From Pogona vitticeps (lineage: Eukaryota > Chordata > Lepidosauria > Squamata > Agamidae): DNA of 64,000 nt. Shown here one piece after another: positions 10,785 to 23,427 of the stretch (positions are counted from its first letter, which is position 1; each line of letters begins with the position of its first letter). The stretch lies in the NCBI RefSeq assembly GCF_051106095.1, contig NC_135785.1, forward strand, positions 180,474,045 through 180,538,044, in the 5' to 3' direction. The translations under genes were made by a program, and so were the position numbers. The notes under the pieces were generated by a model, which worked only from the letters and a program-made list of their open reading frames with translations, ran no database searches and was not told the DNA's origin.

Positions 10785-13700
10785 CTTTGTTGCTTTTAAA
10801 TAAAAGCAACCATCCTGAATGGCCCAATGTTAGTATTCAAATGCTATCTTCCTCTGAAGAAAGGCTATTTAAATATATACTTTTTTTTTTTTTGGAAAAT
10901 GCTAATAAATGGGATATTTGAAGCTTGCACTGAGGAAACATATGCTCACATTAGATGAAGACCAGAGATACACTGCTGTGGCCACTGTATCCTGAGTGCA
11001 TTCTGTGGGGAGAGGCACATCTCATCAGGCAAAACATGAGAACTACAGAGCAGAAAAATAACTCAACACAAAATGACTGACCAAGGTTCAACTTCTCCTG
11101 GCACACTGCCACAAGCCAACCCAGGGAAGACTGTGCTAATAACAGTCAGGGCAACCACACAGGGGTTGTATACCTGTTCTCTCTGGGGAGTTAGTTCCCT
11201 TCCTTTTTGAGCTCCATGTGTCTGTTATTAGCCATAAGTATTGTGACTGCCTGTGGTTTAGCTACCACTTTTGAAATCAGATGTCTAGATCCCCCCCATT
11301 GCATCTTGTTCAGTATTCAACAACAAGTGAGAAGTGCAATTGGATGTGATCATGACCAACATCATCATATCTCATATATCTTTTTCCCCCTTTCCTTCTT
11401 TTCTGTTTCCAACAAAAATGCCTCAGCTCTACTTCTGGTCTGCATTTGTACCTCTTCCCAGAGAAGCTGGTGGTCAATATGATGCAACGGAACATATACA
11501 TTTAATATGCAAAACAATGTTGTAACATTTTAAAGGAACGAACTGGGCAAATATCTAATGGTCCAAGCCAGCACACAGCTTCTCACACCTGGTATTACCT
11601 GTTCAACTACATGTGGACATAAATTGTGGACAGAAAGAGGTGTTGCTGAAGTAATGTCCATAATGTGGCCACCACTATTCTATCCTGTAGGCTCAACAAG
11701 GAGTGGTAGAAATGGGCGAAAAAATAATGGAGGCAAACATGACCCACACAGATTGTAATTTTATCAGTGGATGTTGGTGGTATTGATGACCTTTTTACCC
11801 AGCTTGGTGCATGGGTGGGTGGAGAGAATGTGAAAGGGCACATTTTCTCTTATACTGTCAAGTATCTTACCATCTCTGAACTAACTCCCTGGTATATACA
11901 CATTCATAGAGCATGTAGATACAGCCAAAGGCTCTTCTGCCTTGAGAGAGGATCCCATTTTCCAAATAAGGCTTTATTGCAGTTTGACTGCTGGGCGAGT
12001 GTAATTGTCTAAAACATAAATGCTCCTTTGAGGAAAAGTCACTGGATTTGACGGTTAGTTAAGAAACAGCCACACTTCTGCTGCATTATTTTGGCTGGCT
12101 GGCTGGCAAGTCAAATAAAGTAGAGAAGTAGGAGTCTTAAATATAAGGATCAAGAGCAGAAAGTTAATACATGCAGCAACAGGTAGCCATTTTAAAGGAA
12201 TAAAGCAGAGCTGCCATTGTCGCCCTCACAGTAAATCAGAAAGCTGGGAACTGTGTCTTCCAGAGCTCCAACGCCAATTACAAGTAGGATATATCTTTTG
12301 TGAAAAGAAGATAGAATCAACCTCCTGAGGAAACAAAAGGAAGGCAAGACAGAACGTCAGGGAGGGAAGGTTGAGAGCTGATGTTAAGATAATCACTCTG
12401 GTAGTACAGCCTGTTACAATTGCTATCAGTCTTGAGTAGTCATTTGCTTTATCTCTGCTGGTCAATAAATATCTCTTCTGCTGTAAAAATAATAATAATA
12501 CCCTGACAGCTGTCATTTCTTATGAAAGAATTTGCCTTAATGAGTCAGTGGAGTCAACCATGAGATTATGCAACTGCAGAGCCAGGAGAGAATTTTTTGT
12601 CAGAGACATTTCAAATAGCGAAAGATACATTTCCCTTGGCCCTCACTTTAAGAGTACATTACGCCTTCAGAATGGACTGACCAATAGGTAGGTTTGTGTT
12701 ACCTCTTTGTGGCATGAACAAGGTGTTGGTGTGGGGCCCACTCTAAAGGCTTGATGTGGTGTTTGCCTCTCCTGAAGCTTGGCGTCAGATTTGGACAGTG
12801 AGGCTTTCAAGAGGACTCTGTTAGGAAAAACAAACCTTGGAGACCAAGATAACAAGCTACACAGAGTCTCTTATCTGGTAGCCTCAAATACTCCCCTTAA
12901 TAAACAGAGTAAAGACTTAGAAAAAAGGCACTGAATTCTAATAATACTTATAGCACAATATATTAGACTTGGTCAGACATATATAAATACATGGCAATAT
13001 ATACATTGGCATAGATATCTCAGACCGACATAACATTCATATTCAAGTAAAGTAATGACCACCAAACTCACAACTGAGTGGCGAAGTGCTGTTCTCACAC
13101 TCTTGCTTAAATAGTGAGAGCAGCCTATCACTGCCAACATAGCAGCTGGATGTGGTTGACAAGGATTACCTAAGCTTGTCCCATCTGTATGCTATCAGTC
13201 ATCCATTGGCTTGACGTTTACAGGCATGACTTTGCATTCTCACTACAATATTAAATTTAACCCCTTGTTCACTTAAAGGAACAAATCCTGACACAAGGTT
13301 CATTCAACTTGTTAATTCCCCTCAAGCATAAACTTTATACCGTTAATCTTGTTCTTATTCCTGGAACCAAGTTTCACAATTATTGATCTCAGCACCACCA
13401 CCATGAGATTTATTCAGTCTTTTCTTCCTTTTTTTCACCTCTCACCCCCGAAAGAACATAAACAGCCATGAAAAACACAAAACCACTGAATGAATTCTAT
13501 ATCAAAGAATTTGCACTGACAAGTTGTAAGAAAAAAGCTCTTTACAATTCTTTTATGTCTTTATATTTGCTTTGGTTTTATTTATTTTTTTAAAGCAGAA
13601 TAAAATGCTTAAGCAGCACAGGACTTGTAACAAGAAGATCAGGATGTTGTGTTACAGGAATGGTTGGATTGACAGTCTGTATCTGAGGCTGCTGAGCCAG

Positions 13701-14174
13701 GTGCCCGTCAAGAACCTTTTGGAGAAGACTTCCACTTTCTAAATCAAAAGTGTCTCTGTTTAAAGAATTTGCCAGAGCTGCCAGGAATGTCTGATCTGTC
13801 CTGCTTTTAAGAATAGCCGCTAGACTTATCAAATAAATGGAAAATGACCAGACAATCACAGACTGTACCACTATGACTTTGTTGAAATCACCTTCGTGTT
13901 TCATCTTTCATGTTCAATCTTTCAAGCTTGATAGAGATGAGGTACACACACACATACCAGCAATTGAAGTTCATGCACTAGTGTTTGCAACAGTTGAGAT
14001 GACAACCTTCTCTGTATTCCAGTGAAACATTTCCAAGCTCACCTGCAATTTTCATTCAGACAAGTATTTTAAAATATCATCACAAAGGGTCACTCTCTGT
14101 TCATTGTTAAGTACCTGCTTTTTCCTTGATCTCATGTATGTTTGCATGTGACTACATGTGTGTAGAGGGGTATA
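10785..14174. other. No confident gene; minor simple repeats
   Basis: A 9-bp hairpin TTGCTTTTA/TAAAAGCAA lies just after the preceding insertion, at about 10789-10808. Short GGCT and AAT runs occur at about 12098-12112 and 12486-12500. One protein-like open frame on the minus strand (13590-13830) is listed separately. Nothing else is recognisable. Confidence 0.4.
13590..13830 (-). other. Unidentified protein-like open frame (possible exon or retrocopy)
   Basis: The downstream part of a 104-codon frame has a protein-like composition, including DQTFLAALANSLNRDTFDLE, GSLLQKVLDGHLAQQPQ and IPVTQHPDLL. I could not match it to any family. Upstream of RTDQT the bases read TTCTTAAAAGCAG on the coding strand, a weak candidate splice acceptor. 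The upstream translation looks non-coding. Just after the stop the coding strand reads AATAAATAAA, which could serve as a polyadenylation signal. It could be a terminal exon, a decayed retrocopy, or chance. I infer nothing about function. Confidence 0.2.
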
Positions 14175-14185
14175 TGGAGTAATAT

Positions 14186-15796
14186 CGTTCGTTTAGTCAT
14201 TCAGTCGTGTCCGACTCTTCGTGACCCCATGGACCAGAGCATGCCAGGACCTCCTATTTTCCACTGCCTCCCGGAGTTGGGTCAAATTCATATTGGTTGC
14301 TTTGATGACACTGTCCAACCATCTCATCCTCTGTTGTCCCCTTCTCCTCTTGCCATCACACTTTCCCAACATCAGGGTCTTTTCCAAGGATTCTTCCCTT
14401 CTCATGAGATGGCTAAAGTATTGGAGCCTCAGCTTCAGGATCTGTCCTTCCAGTGAGCACTCAGGGTTGATTTCCTTTAGAATTGATAGGTTTGTTCTCC
14501 TTGCAGTCCAGGGGACTCTCAAGATCCTCCTCCAGCACCACATTTCAAAAGCATCAATTCTTCGGCGGTCTGCTTTTGTTATGGTCCAACTCTCACTTCC
14601 ATACGTCACTACAGGAAAAACAATAGCTTTGACTATGTGTACTTTTGTTGGCAAGGTGATGTCTCTGCTTTTTAGGATGCTGTCTCCATCTACCGTGAGC
14701 ATGGAGCCCAAGAAAGTAAAATTTGTCACTGCCTCCATATCTTCCCCTTCTACGTATTTCCCAGGAGGTGATGGGGCCAGTGGCCATGATCTTAGTTTTT
14801 TTGATGTTGAGCTTCAGATCCTTTTTTGCACTCTCCTCTTTCACCCTCATTACAGGGTTCCTTAATTCCTCCTCAATTTCTGCCATCAGAGTGATATCAT
14901 CTGCATATCGGAGGTTGTTGATATTTCTTCCGGCAATCTTAATTCCGCCTTGGGATTCCTCCAGTCCAGCCTTTCGCATGATCTATTCCGCATATAAGTT
15001 AAATAAGCAGGGAGACAATATACAGCCTTGTCGTACTCCTTTCCCAATTTTGAACCAATCAGTTGTTCCATATCCAGTTCTAACTCTTGCTTCTTGTCCC
15101 ACATATAGGTTTCTCAGGAGATATATAAGGTGGTGAGGCACTCCCATTTCTTGCCATAGTTTGCTGTGGTCCACACAGCAAAGGCTTTTGCATAGTCAAT
15201 GAAGCAAAAGTCGATGTTTTTCTGGAACTCTCTGGCTTTCTCCATAATCCAGTGCATGTTAGCAATTTGGTCTCTGGTTCCTCTCCCCCTTTGGAATCCA
15301 GCTTGTACTTCTGGGAGTTCTCGGTCCACATACTGCTGAAGCCTACCTTGTAGGATTTTGAGCATAACCTTGCTAGCGTGTGAAATGAATGCAATTGTAC
15401 AGTGGTTGGAGCATTCTTTGGCACTGCCCTTCTTACGGATTGGGATGTAGACTGATCTTTTCCAGTCCTCTGGCCACTGTTGAGTTTTCCAAACATGCTG
15501 GCATATTGAATGTAGCACCTTAACAGCGTCATCTTTTAAGATTTTAAATAGTTCAACTGGAATGCCATCACCTCCACTGGCCTTGTTGTTAGACAAGCTT
15601 TCTAAGGCCCACTTGACTTCACTCTCCAGGATGTTTGGCTCAAGGTCAGCAACCACATTATCTGGGTTGTCCGGGATATCCAAATCTTTCTGGTATAATT
15701 CCTCTGTGTATTCTTGCCACCTCTTCTTGATGTCTTCTGCTTCTGTTAGGTCCCTACCATTTTTGTCCTTTATCATGTCCATCTTTTCCAGTCCTC
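14186..15796 (-). mobile_element. BovB (RTE-clade) LINE, 5'-truncated
   Basis: On the minus strand it encodes a BovB reverse transcriptase from just before the fingers to the C-terminus. The largest frame (15114-15782, 222 aa) carries MDMIKDKNGRDLTEAEDIKK, KASGGDGIPVELFKIL and the motif-A segment FCFIDYAKAF. The YADD catalytic box lies at 14896-14907. The distal part shows WCWRRILRVPWTARRTN and ends HGVTKSRTRLND before a stop near 14193. Two frame changes and at least one stop interrupt the coding region, so it is inactive. The endonuclease domain is absent. The flanks TGGAGTAATAT (14175-14185) and TGGAGTAATGT (15797-15807) are a likely 11-bp target duplication with one mismatch. Confidence 0.93.
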
Positions 15797-15807
15797 TGGA
15801 GTAATGT

Positions 15808-16313
15808 AGAATTCATCAAGTGCTTTGAAATCCCTGGTTAAGAAAAATATCCTTAGGGTGGATACACAGCCTCTTTAAATCACATGGGCATTGCCATAGA
15901 CACTGTGTACCAGTAGCTTCAAAAGGAAAAGAAAAGAAAAAAAATTAAAAACCAGGCTTTCCATCGAACTCATTCTAAAGAAGCCGGTGCTACATTGCTT
16001 AGGAAGCAGGGTGAGGATGCTAGAGGGCTTGGATTAACAATCTTTGTTGCTGTATCTATTACCTTTTCCCTTTAGACAGTTTAGAGCAGCTACTATGATG
16101 AGCAGATGAGCAGATCAAAGACAATTAAACAGGCGATTGGAAATGGGATAAGGCTTTAGACAGAGATTGCTGGGGGCAGGCTACTTTGTAGGCTTGGGCA
16201 ACTGGAGGGGTGGCATATCCCAAGCTGAGCAAAGTCCCTTTTAAGAAGAGGGCTCAGGCAACTTGACATTGTGACATAAGCCAGCAAGGACTAAGGGTCA
16301 AAAAACACATGGG
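15808..16313. other. No gene seen
   Basis: Unique-looking sequence with a short A/G-rich tract at about 15920-15945. No repeat family was recognised. Confidence 0.4.
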
Positions 16314-16862
16314 TAGAGATGGGCCTGAACCGAAATATGAGCCAAAAAACCTGAACCAGGTTGCTTTGTACTTCAGTTTGTGCATTCCATTTTGCTGAAA
16401 CAAACTGAAGTGCTGATTATTATTTTTTCCCCTGAGCTTCATTTCGGCAAAATGGATAGCACTTCCCATTGCCCCGTCGCCCCCCTACCTGGTCCTGCTG
16501 CCACCGCTTCTTACATACCTTAGCCATCTTTAGGGACAGCAGGCCCGCCTTCCCTTCTGGGAGCCCAGCTGCCGTCTCTGCACATGCGTGCACCTACCAG
16601 CTGATTGCTGTGGATCTGTGTGCACATGCACAAATTGGCCTGGTCCCTGGAAGGGAAGCTGGGCTGCTATCTATGAAGATGGTGGTGGTGACGAAAGAAG
16701 AGGAGGAAAGAGCAGGACAAAAGAAGGTAGCCAAGGGGGGAAACAAAAAGGGGGTCAAGTCATTAGGTTCCCCCTCCCGCCAGGCATGAACCAGGAAAGC
16801 AAACCACAAATCGATCTGGCATTTTTCCCAATTTTTCCCATTTGGCGTTTTTCCCATTCTTG
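16314..16862. mobile_element. hAT-like non-autonomous element (degenerate)
   Basis: It begins TAGAGATGGGCCTGAACCG, which resembles the left end of squamate hAT elements and of the element at 25858. Inside are CACTTCAG-type A/T-rich ends around a GC-rich core. The right end near TTTTCCCATTCTTG is a poor inverse of the left end. Candidate 8-bp flanks (ACATGGGT and ACATGAGG) match at only 6 of 8 positions. No transposase frame is visible. The assignment rests on the left end and on the similar architecture of the 25858 element. Confidence 0.45.
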
Positions 16863-17188
16863 ACATGAGGTACATACATTCTCTCCACCCACCTGTGATG
16901 TATATTATTTTGGAACTTCACATGCTTTCTGTAGAATGTGTGACTGGGAGGAACTTTTCTGGGCTGGTCTGATTATCTGTCTATCCAGCATGAATCAATT
17001 GTTCCTTCCAGCCTTTGATTTAAAACAGAGCCCTACCTTTCTGCTGAGTATCTTTTCCCTCTTTCATCTGTTGGAGTCAGTTGTTTGTTTACTGTGGATC
17101 TGTTCAACTGGTTGTTAAATATGTGTGAAGTACAACTCCCTGGGTAGGGATGTGAAAAATGCTTCCAAAATGCAAAATTCCTCATCTT

Positions 17189-17520
17189 TCAAGATACGTG
17201 GAGGATGAAGGGAAGATGCTTCACCTCCTTCATAGAGTGAGACAAATGGCTGTTGGGTCGATGATTGAACCAAGTTATACATAATTTTTTAAGAATTTCA
17301 GTTTCTTCATTGCCAATATTAATGTTGTGCAGTTCCTCTATAATCATAATTTTTGCCTTCGTAAAGTTCCACTGAATTCCTTCTTTGGTACTTTCTTCTT
17401 TCACTTTCAATAACACTAATTTCAAATCATTGCTGCTTTCTGCCAGTAAGACCATGTTATCTGCATATATTATTGATGCTTCTTCCATCAATTCTCTCTC
17501 CTCCTTCATCTGAATCTAGT
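17189..17520 (-). mobile_element. RTE-like LINE fragment (second family)
   Basis: The minus frame 17189-17509 contains IIYADNMVLLAESSNDLK, a reverse transcriptase YxDD-type box with one changed residue. It is followed by LLKVKEESTKEGIQWNF, KAKIMIIEELHNINIGNEET and KKLCITW. The element at 57300-58260 has matching phrases (TESSNDLKQLLVKMKE, EELHNFNSDNEESE), so the two belong to one family. This family is RTE-like but distinct from BovB. Only a short internal piece is kept. Confidence 0.7.
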
Positions 17521-18317
17521 CTGGCTTTCTGTGCGATATGTTCTGTGTACAGATTGTGTTGAAATATATATATTTAAATTAAGGAACCAAAAAACAAAAC
17601 AAAAAAGGAAAGTATTTATTAGCTACTTTGAACATGCCCTTTCCCACTTCAGCCATGCTTCTTGAGTAACCAGACAAACTGAAAAACACCCCTTGACTCT
17701 GCTGAGGTTGCTCACTCAGATGTTCAAATAATCATTAGCAGGTGGGAATGCTGGGGTCCCTGCCATGTGAATGTTTCCTTTACGCATTTCTACCCACCTA
17801 CCCACCCAATCTGCTCTTTGAAGTGTTGAGACAGGCTTGGATGCTGAGTTGGCAAATGAAATCTGTAACCATTTACAAGTTGCTGATCCTGGACAAGAAT
17901 TCCAAAGAATGCATAAGGGCTCAATGTAGGAGTGCATACGGGTCCATGCCTGCAGGCCCCACTCACCTTATATATTTGTGTGTGGCAGCCTCTCTCCTTT
18001 ATTTTCTTAACCTGCAGTGTGCTGTGAATGGTCCGTTGAATATGAATAGAACATTTCACAATTTGATGTGAGTGTAACCTCCATTCAGATCTCTTTGATC
18101 AATGCAGAGAAGTTGGAGAATGGTGAAAGAACTGCCACTCTAAGAAATGTCAGGATCAAGGCTAGCATGTACAACCCATATCCTACTTTTAGCCCGCACA
18201 CATTTTCTGGAATGTTTTTATAGGAGTAGAATATTGTTTTCCCTGCAAGGAAAGGCACCACTCTTTTCCTTTTAACAGAGGGGGAAACATGGCTTGACTT
18301 TGTTGGTTGGGTTCCAG
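17521..18317. other. No gene seen
   Basis: AT-rich flank with an A-rich tract at about 17587-17610. Unrelated short frames only. Confidence 0.4.
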
Positions 18318-18560
18318 TAGTTGTAGTTGTTGCTATGTGTTATCAAGTCCATGCCGACTTATGGCAACCCTATGAATCAGTCACCTCCAAAATGTCCTAT
18401 CATTAACAACCCTTCTCAGCTCTTGCAAACTGAAGACTGTGGTTCCTTTATTGAGTCAATCTAGCTCACATTTGTTCTTCCTCTTTTCCTGCTGCATTCA
18501 ACTTTTCTTGACATTATTGTGTTTTTCATCAAATCTTGTCTTCTCATGATATGCTCAATG
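18318..18560 (-). mobile_element. RTE-like LINE 3' end (second family)
   Basis: On the minus strand the decayed frame retains the order GHIMRRQD, NTIMSRKVE, SRKRGRT, IDSIKE. This matches the C-terminal block of the 57300-58260 element (GHIMRFQYSLENTIMLRKVE, SRKRGRPK). The tail reads GTTGCCATAAGTCGGCATGG then ACTTGATAACACA and ends in CAACAAC units. That tail resembles the tails of the tRNA-derived SINEs at 6310 and 32193. Confidence 0.7.
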
Positions 18561-18659
18561 TATAAGAGAGGTAAAAGTAGCTAAGTAGTTGAGTTCATCG
18601 TTTTTGCTTAGGTTCAGTCTTGTTTTAATCTAGCACCAATTCAGTTGTGTTTCTGGTGG

Positions 18660-19440
18660 TCCATAGTATTCACAATGGTGGCTCCGCAGGCACATGCAGC
18701 GTCGCCCAGAGTTTCTTTGCCTCCTTCCCCTGGCATGGGAAAAGACAAGAATCTCACCTTGCGTCATCCATGGGGTGGGGTTTGGGAGAGGGTAGGATAT
18801 AGATGTCCTCCCCCTCCTTCTCAGCCTCTTTCGAGACTTTCTTTCCACCCACCCATAAATCCAGTGTGAATTTTGGGTTGCCATTTTGGGGGCCGGATAG
18901 GATTTTTTTCCCCCTTGCTACCTAGATTGGTATTTGGTTAGCAGGGGTTTTTTTTGCCTATCCCACACTGGTATGTTTGTAGTTTTGAGGTTAGTGGGCT
19001 ATCCATACATTCACACTGGTGGGTAGTGTGGAAAGAACAACAATCAATCACTGAGTGCCCAAAGAGTACAAGGGAGGTGAAAGCCCATCTGACCTCACGG
19101 CGCTGTGGATCGTGAGGTTACAGTGCCAGTGGGGGAGGACATGCTGGGGCCCTTCCCAGGCTGAGTGTCACCAACAAGAGGGAGTTTATAGGCCCAGGAG
19201 GGGCCGCATCAAGTGCTGTCCAGAGTTGCGCTATCCAAGGGACCACACAACAACGGGGTCTAGGACTCACCCGAATGTGGTTGGGGACAGGGTCCTGTGA
19301 GACCTTCAGACTCAAACCTGATTCCGCACTACAGCAGGCCACCCTCTGCTTGGGAACAGCAGGAGTTAATGTTACATGTTTAATAAAGTGTGGCCCTAGT
19401 TAATCCAGCTATTGTGTCTTGCCTCTTTATTCCAGGGTGG
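18660..19440 (+). mobile_element. Possible LTR-type retroelement fossil
   Basis: A GC-rich, once CpG-rich stretch ends with AATAAAG at about 19381. A terminal segment containing TTGTGTCTTGCCTCTTTATT follows, an arrangement like the polyadenylation end of an LTR or DIRS-type element. No coding region is recognisable. It appears old and broken. The family is not assigned and the boundaries are approximate. Confidence 0.25.
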
Positions 19441-20668
19441 GGGGCAAAGCTCTCCTCCAGTATTTAATAGTCAATATGATGCACATATCCCTGCAGATCC
19501 TTTATGAACCAATTATTTTTAAAACAAGTCCTCTGGAAATGTGCTGGATTTTATTTTTGTTTGTTGAGTACATCAATGAATTCAACAGTGGTCATTGAAC
19601 GTTTTCTGCAAGTTCAGCTGGGAAGTTTATTTTCATTGAGATGTTGTTGAGCTCCACGTTCCATCATGCATGCCCAGCCTAGCCAGTGATGACATATAAT
19701 GGGAGTTGTAATCTATGAATGGTAGTAGCCCATCAACAACTGCAGTGGATACATCAGCAACAGTAGAAGTCCATCAACAAACTGGAAGGATAAACCTTCA
19801 CCAGTCCTATCTTAATGGAATTTCTTGGTACTGAAGTATCAGTTGGCTGCTTCTTGTACTATGAACAGCCAGTACCTCCTACATTCCTGTTTCAGGCCCT
19901 GGTGCTCAGAATAACAAACCTTCTTTCTCAAGAAGAATGCTATCTCCCAGTGAAAGATATCTTCCAACTTCTAACTTTTCTGCTATAAACTTAGTTTTCT
20001 CTCACTCTCAAATTCCTCACAGCTTATTTATGGAACAGTTACTTTTAAAGAGTAAGGCCAGGTCTCTCCAGGCCTGTGGCACTTCCGAATTCTTTAGAAC
20101 ACCCAATGCAAAACTGAGAGCAGGGTTTTCCTCATTCCAGGTTTCAGAACTCTTGAAAACATGATTTGCTTACATTGCAATTAAGGGCAACACTCTAATT
20201 TACTCTTCTATCGACTTTTTTGAATTTCCTTCTTGTAACATGTGCAAGGCAAGCTATTCCTTCCTCAGACAGGAGGAAGAACAGTGATTTAATGCTAACT
20301 GTGGGTAATTAGCTTGAAATAAATTAACTCTTCATCTAGGCCCATCTCTTGTTTGTCGGCGTTAAGCCATGTCTTTTGAAAATGTCAGGCCGTGTTCCAT
20401 GGCCCTCTGAAATTTTGTTTCTGATGGTTGTCAGAAGATACTTTGAAGCTGAAGGTCAAGAAAAGCATTCACAACTTTCATGATAGTAGATGTTACATGC
20501 ATTGTAAAGGTCAGTTTCTAAGGTACATCCAAAGAAAGTTCCTAAGTGACAAGGGGAGGAAAAATCAATAACCACTGTTCCCCTTCTCTTCACTAAGCAT
20601 ATAATAAAGGATAAATAGAAGGATAAATACAGTATAATTTCCCAACTACTATAGGAAACTATTCATTG
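19441..20668. other. No gene seen; hAT-like scrap and repeat-poor stretch
   Basis: About 19640-19745 holds GAGCTCCACGTTCCATCATG and ATGGGAGTTGTAATC, resembling a decayed hAT MITE. About 20180-20520 is repeat-free, AT-rich and contains TAATTAGC-type homeodomain-like motifs. Confidence 0.4.
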
Positions 20669-20925
20669 GCTGAAACCCTGTTGCATGACTTCATGTCCGC
20701 AACAGTACTGATGTCAGCAGCAGCAGCAAATTAAGCAAAATAAAGGCTTCCCATGGTGATTTCAGAATACATCTGATTTTTCATGTTGTGTGTGAGTTAC
20801 ATGTGCCCAGAAACTACCTTTAATCAGCAACAATTTGTTTGTAATAAGTAATGAAGCCACCTAGAGTGGACTGGTAGTCCAGATAGGCGGGGTAAAAATC
20901 AAATAAATAAATAAATAAATAAAAT
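20669..20925 (+). repeat. Unclassified interspersed repeat, copy 2, with SINE/LINE-like tail
   Basis: It aligns in blocks with 670-919. The body is followed by CTAGAGTGGACTGGTAGTCC, AGATAGGCGGGGTAAAAATC and five or more AAATA units. This ending is typical of squamate L2/CR1-type or SINE tails. The repeat is probably a retroposon read on the plus strand. Confidence 0.5.
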
Positions 20926-23425
20926 TCACAAGCAGAGCTGTGAATTAGGAGTTCGGCCTTCTTCTTGCAGAAGTTATTGCAAGTAGAAACTGATGGGGAC
21001 CTTTTAATACAAGGTCAAGGAACCTTTGCCTCTCTCAGTGTAGTTGGATTCCATCTCAGTGCTGGCCAGCACGGCCACTGATGAAGGTTCCCAGTTCATA
21101 GTTAAAATTTTGATTGGATCCAAGATTCGGCAAGCCTTCATCCTAGCTGTTCCGAGTTTCTTTCTGTAATTGAACTTGGAATGATTAACAAAAACTTTCT
21201 CCAATCTACAGAAGTGCCAGACTACCGTTCTCCTGGTCCTCAGCTAGCACAGCCATTGAGCATGAACTGTTATCCCCAGCCTGCATATGACCATTGGGCA
21301 TCAGAGTAAGGAAGACGGATTTACACTTTCTATCTAGCCAGCAAGTAAAATGTAACAACATGTATTGACAAAATGGCTCACCAACCAAATTAGTTCAATT
21401 GTGCTTTTCACTGCCTGTTTAGTTCTTTGACAGGCATTCTCACAGAAAGAAGAGAGTGGTGTGTTTTTTTTTAAGTACAATCACATAAATCTGTCTTTGC
21501 CTTCTCTTTTTATAGAGCTCAGCCTAGAAATGTGGGAAGTATTATGAAGAGAATGACTTTGACCATGTGCAAAGTACCATTCCTTTCATTTTATCAAAAC
21601 AAGCATTCTGTAGACCATCCTTCCATCACGTTACCCCTGCAGCATTTCTCCTGTTAGAAATCAAGTGGTAGATGTCCTTGAAGTCGGCAGAGCTTCCTGT
21701 AGCCAAGGACTTCTGCATTTCTTCTTGACTTGCTTCTGAATAGACACGTGAGTCAAAATAGCAGGTGACTCCCAACACCTATCTTCAAAGAGGCCAAAGG
21801 AAAAAAATGTGAAATACTGTCATTTGATTATGTCGTTTCAGCACTGAGATATACTGGGATAGAAGTTACTGTTGAAACATCTGCTTGAGCATCTCGGCCC
21901 TTTTCAAGAACAGAGAAGGAAAGATGTGACAGAAAATGTAATGTGATATCTAAGGCGAAACTTCTCAAGACCTGTATTTTTGCTAGGTATTCAGCCTTAT
22001 TCCACCAATCAGTTTCTTCATGGGATGTGTAATATGAACAGATATAAACATTCAAATATGCTATCACATTGCAGCATCCACAGCTATGAAATTTGATCTT
22101 GCTTTCTACAACCTGTTCACAGTTCTGTGCTAAACAACAGTTTGGCAAGAGTTACCTATAACAGCCAAGAATGATGGGTTACATTGCATTATGGTAGCAC
22201 AGTAGCTTTATCCTCCAATAATACAGGGTGAAGGATAGCCTGTTGTCATTGGAGCTCTGTGTTTGATTCATGTGATTGTCAGCAATTGTGAAAAGGCAAA
22301 ACAGAATCAAGATGTAGCCATTTGTGCAATTGGGTTAGCTCCACGAAATGAACCAGTGACATTTATGCCAGCTGTTAGCTTCTGTAGATTTTCATCTATC
22401 AGAGTGCATTCTTGACTTATCTTTCCTCTCTGAGCATAAAGAAAGCCACAGTAATACCTTTCTTCCCGAGCATTCTGTAGTCTTTCCATCAAAGCTGACA
22501 TTACAAATGGCTGAACATAAAAAGCAATTGCATGATACATCTAATACTTTTCTTAGCTCACAGAGCTATAGTAATTCAGAGTTATAAATCAAACTATGTA
22601 AAACTAGTTTAAACGACTGAAGATGTAACTCTTTGTAAAAATGTCACATCCTTTCCCAGCAGGATATTTCAGTGTAAATTTTTACATAACATATGGGTGC
22701 TCAAGTTAGATTCTTTCATTCAATTCACCCGGAAAATAAAACTACATGGAAATGTACCAACATGTTCTAGTCTTTTAAGAAACCGCTTTCTTGTTGATCA
22801 TATTTTTCACTTCATGTATTCATAATACAAGTAACACTGATCCTTGAACTCTGTGGTAGTCATTTAGTTGTAGTCATGAGTTCCATGAAAGCCTCTACCA
22901 GGTGGGTAAGTTCTGATCTTCCAAATGTTTTGGGCTACTCCCATAACCATGTCCATCAGGATGTCTGGAAGTTTAGGTTCTACATTTCTGGAGGGGAAAA
23001 TGGTCGCCACTTTTACCCTACACTAAACTGTTGAAACATTTCACCAACACACTATTCGGAAGTTAGATCCTGTATTCCTAAAATTCTGGTGTTACACTCT
23101 GATCACCTTTCTCTTTGCTGACTCCTAGCAGAGCACAGCAGAGGATTAAAACTGAAACAGATTTCACGCAGCGAGCAAACAGAGAGAGCTAACAAGGAGT
23201 TTGACAAGGGAGAGGTAGTAAGGAAAAGTAGTAAGGAAAGGGTCTAGTGCAGGAAGAGACAAAAGAAAAGGGAAGATCAAGAAAATAAAGGCAGAGAGCA
23301 TCCTTCAAGACAGACAAGACAAAGGAAAGGGCACTCATAGAGAAACAGATGAAATTTAAAAAGGTAACTGGGATTATGGAGGGGGAAGATATTTCTATGG
23401 TGATGACCTGCAAAGTGCAATACAG
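20926..23425. other. No confident gene; one protein-like frame on the minus strand
   Basis: The minus frame 22307-22540 encodes MSALMERLQNAREERYYCGF and later TLIDENLQKLTAGIN. A neighbouring minus frame, 21828-22148, encodes TDWWNKAEYLAKIQVLRSFA. Both look somewhat protein-like, but I recognise no family and see no convincing splice sites. They could be a decayed retrocopy or chance. The rest is unique sequence, with an A/G-rich stretch near 23190-23330. Confidence 0.25.
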
Positions 23426-23427
23426 TA

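Noticed and set aside
14221-14865. 214-codon plus-strand frame
   Set aside because: It is antisense to the BovB reverse transcriptase. The 60607-61044 minus frame is the same kind of shadow in the other BovB copy.
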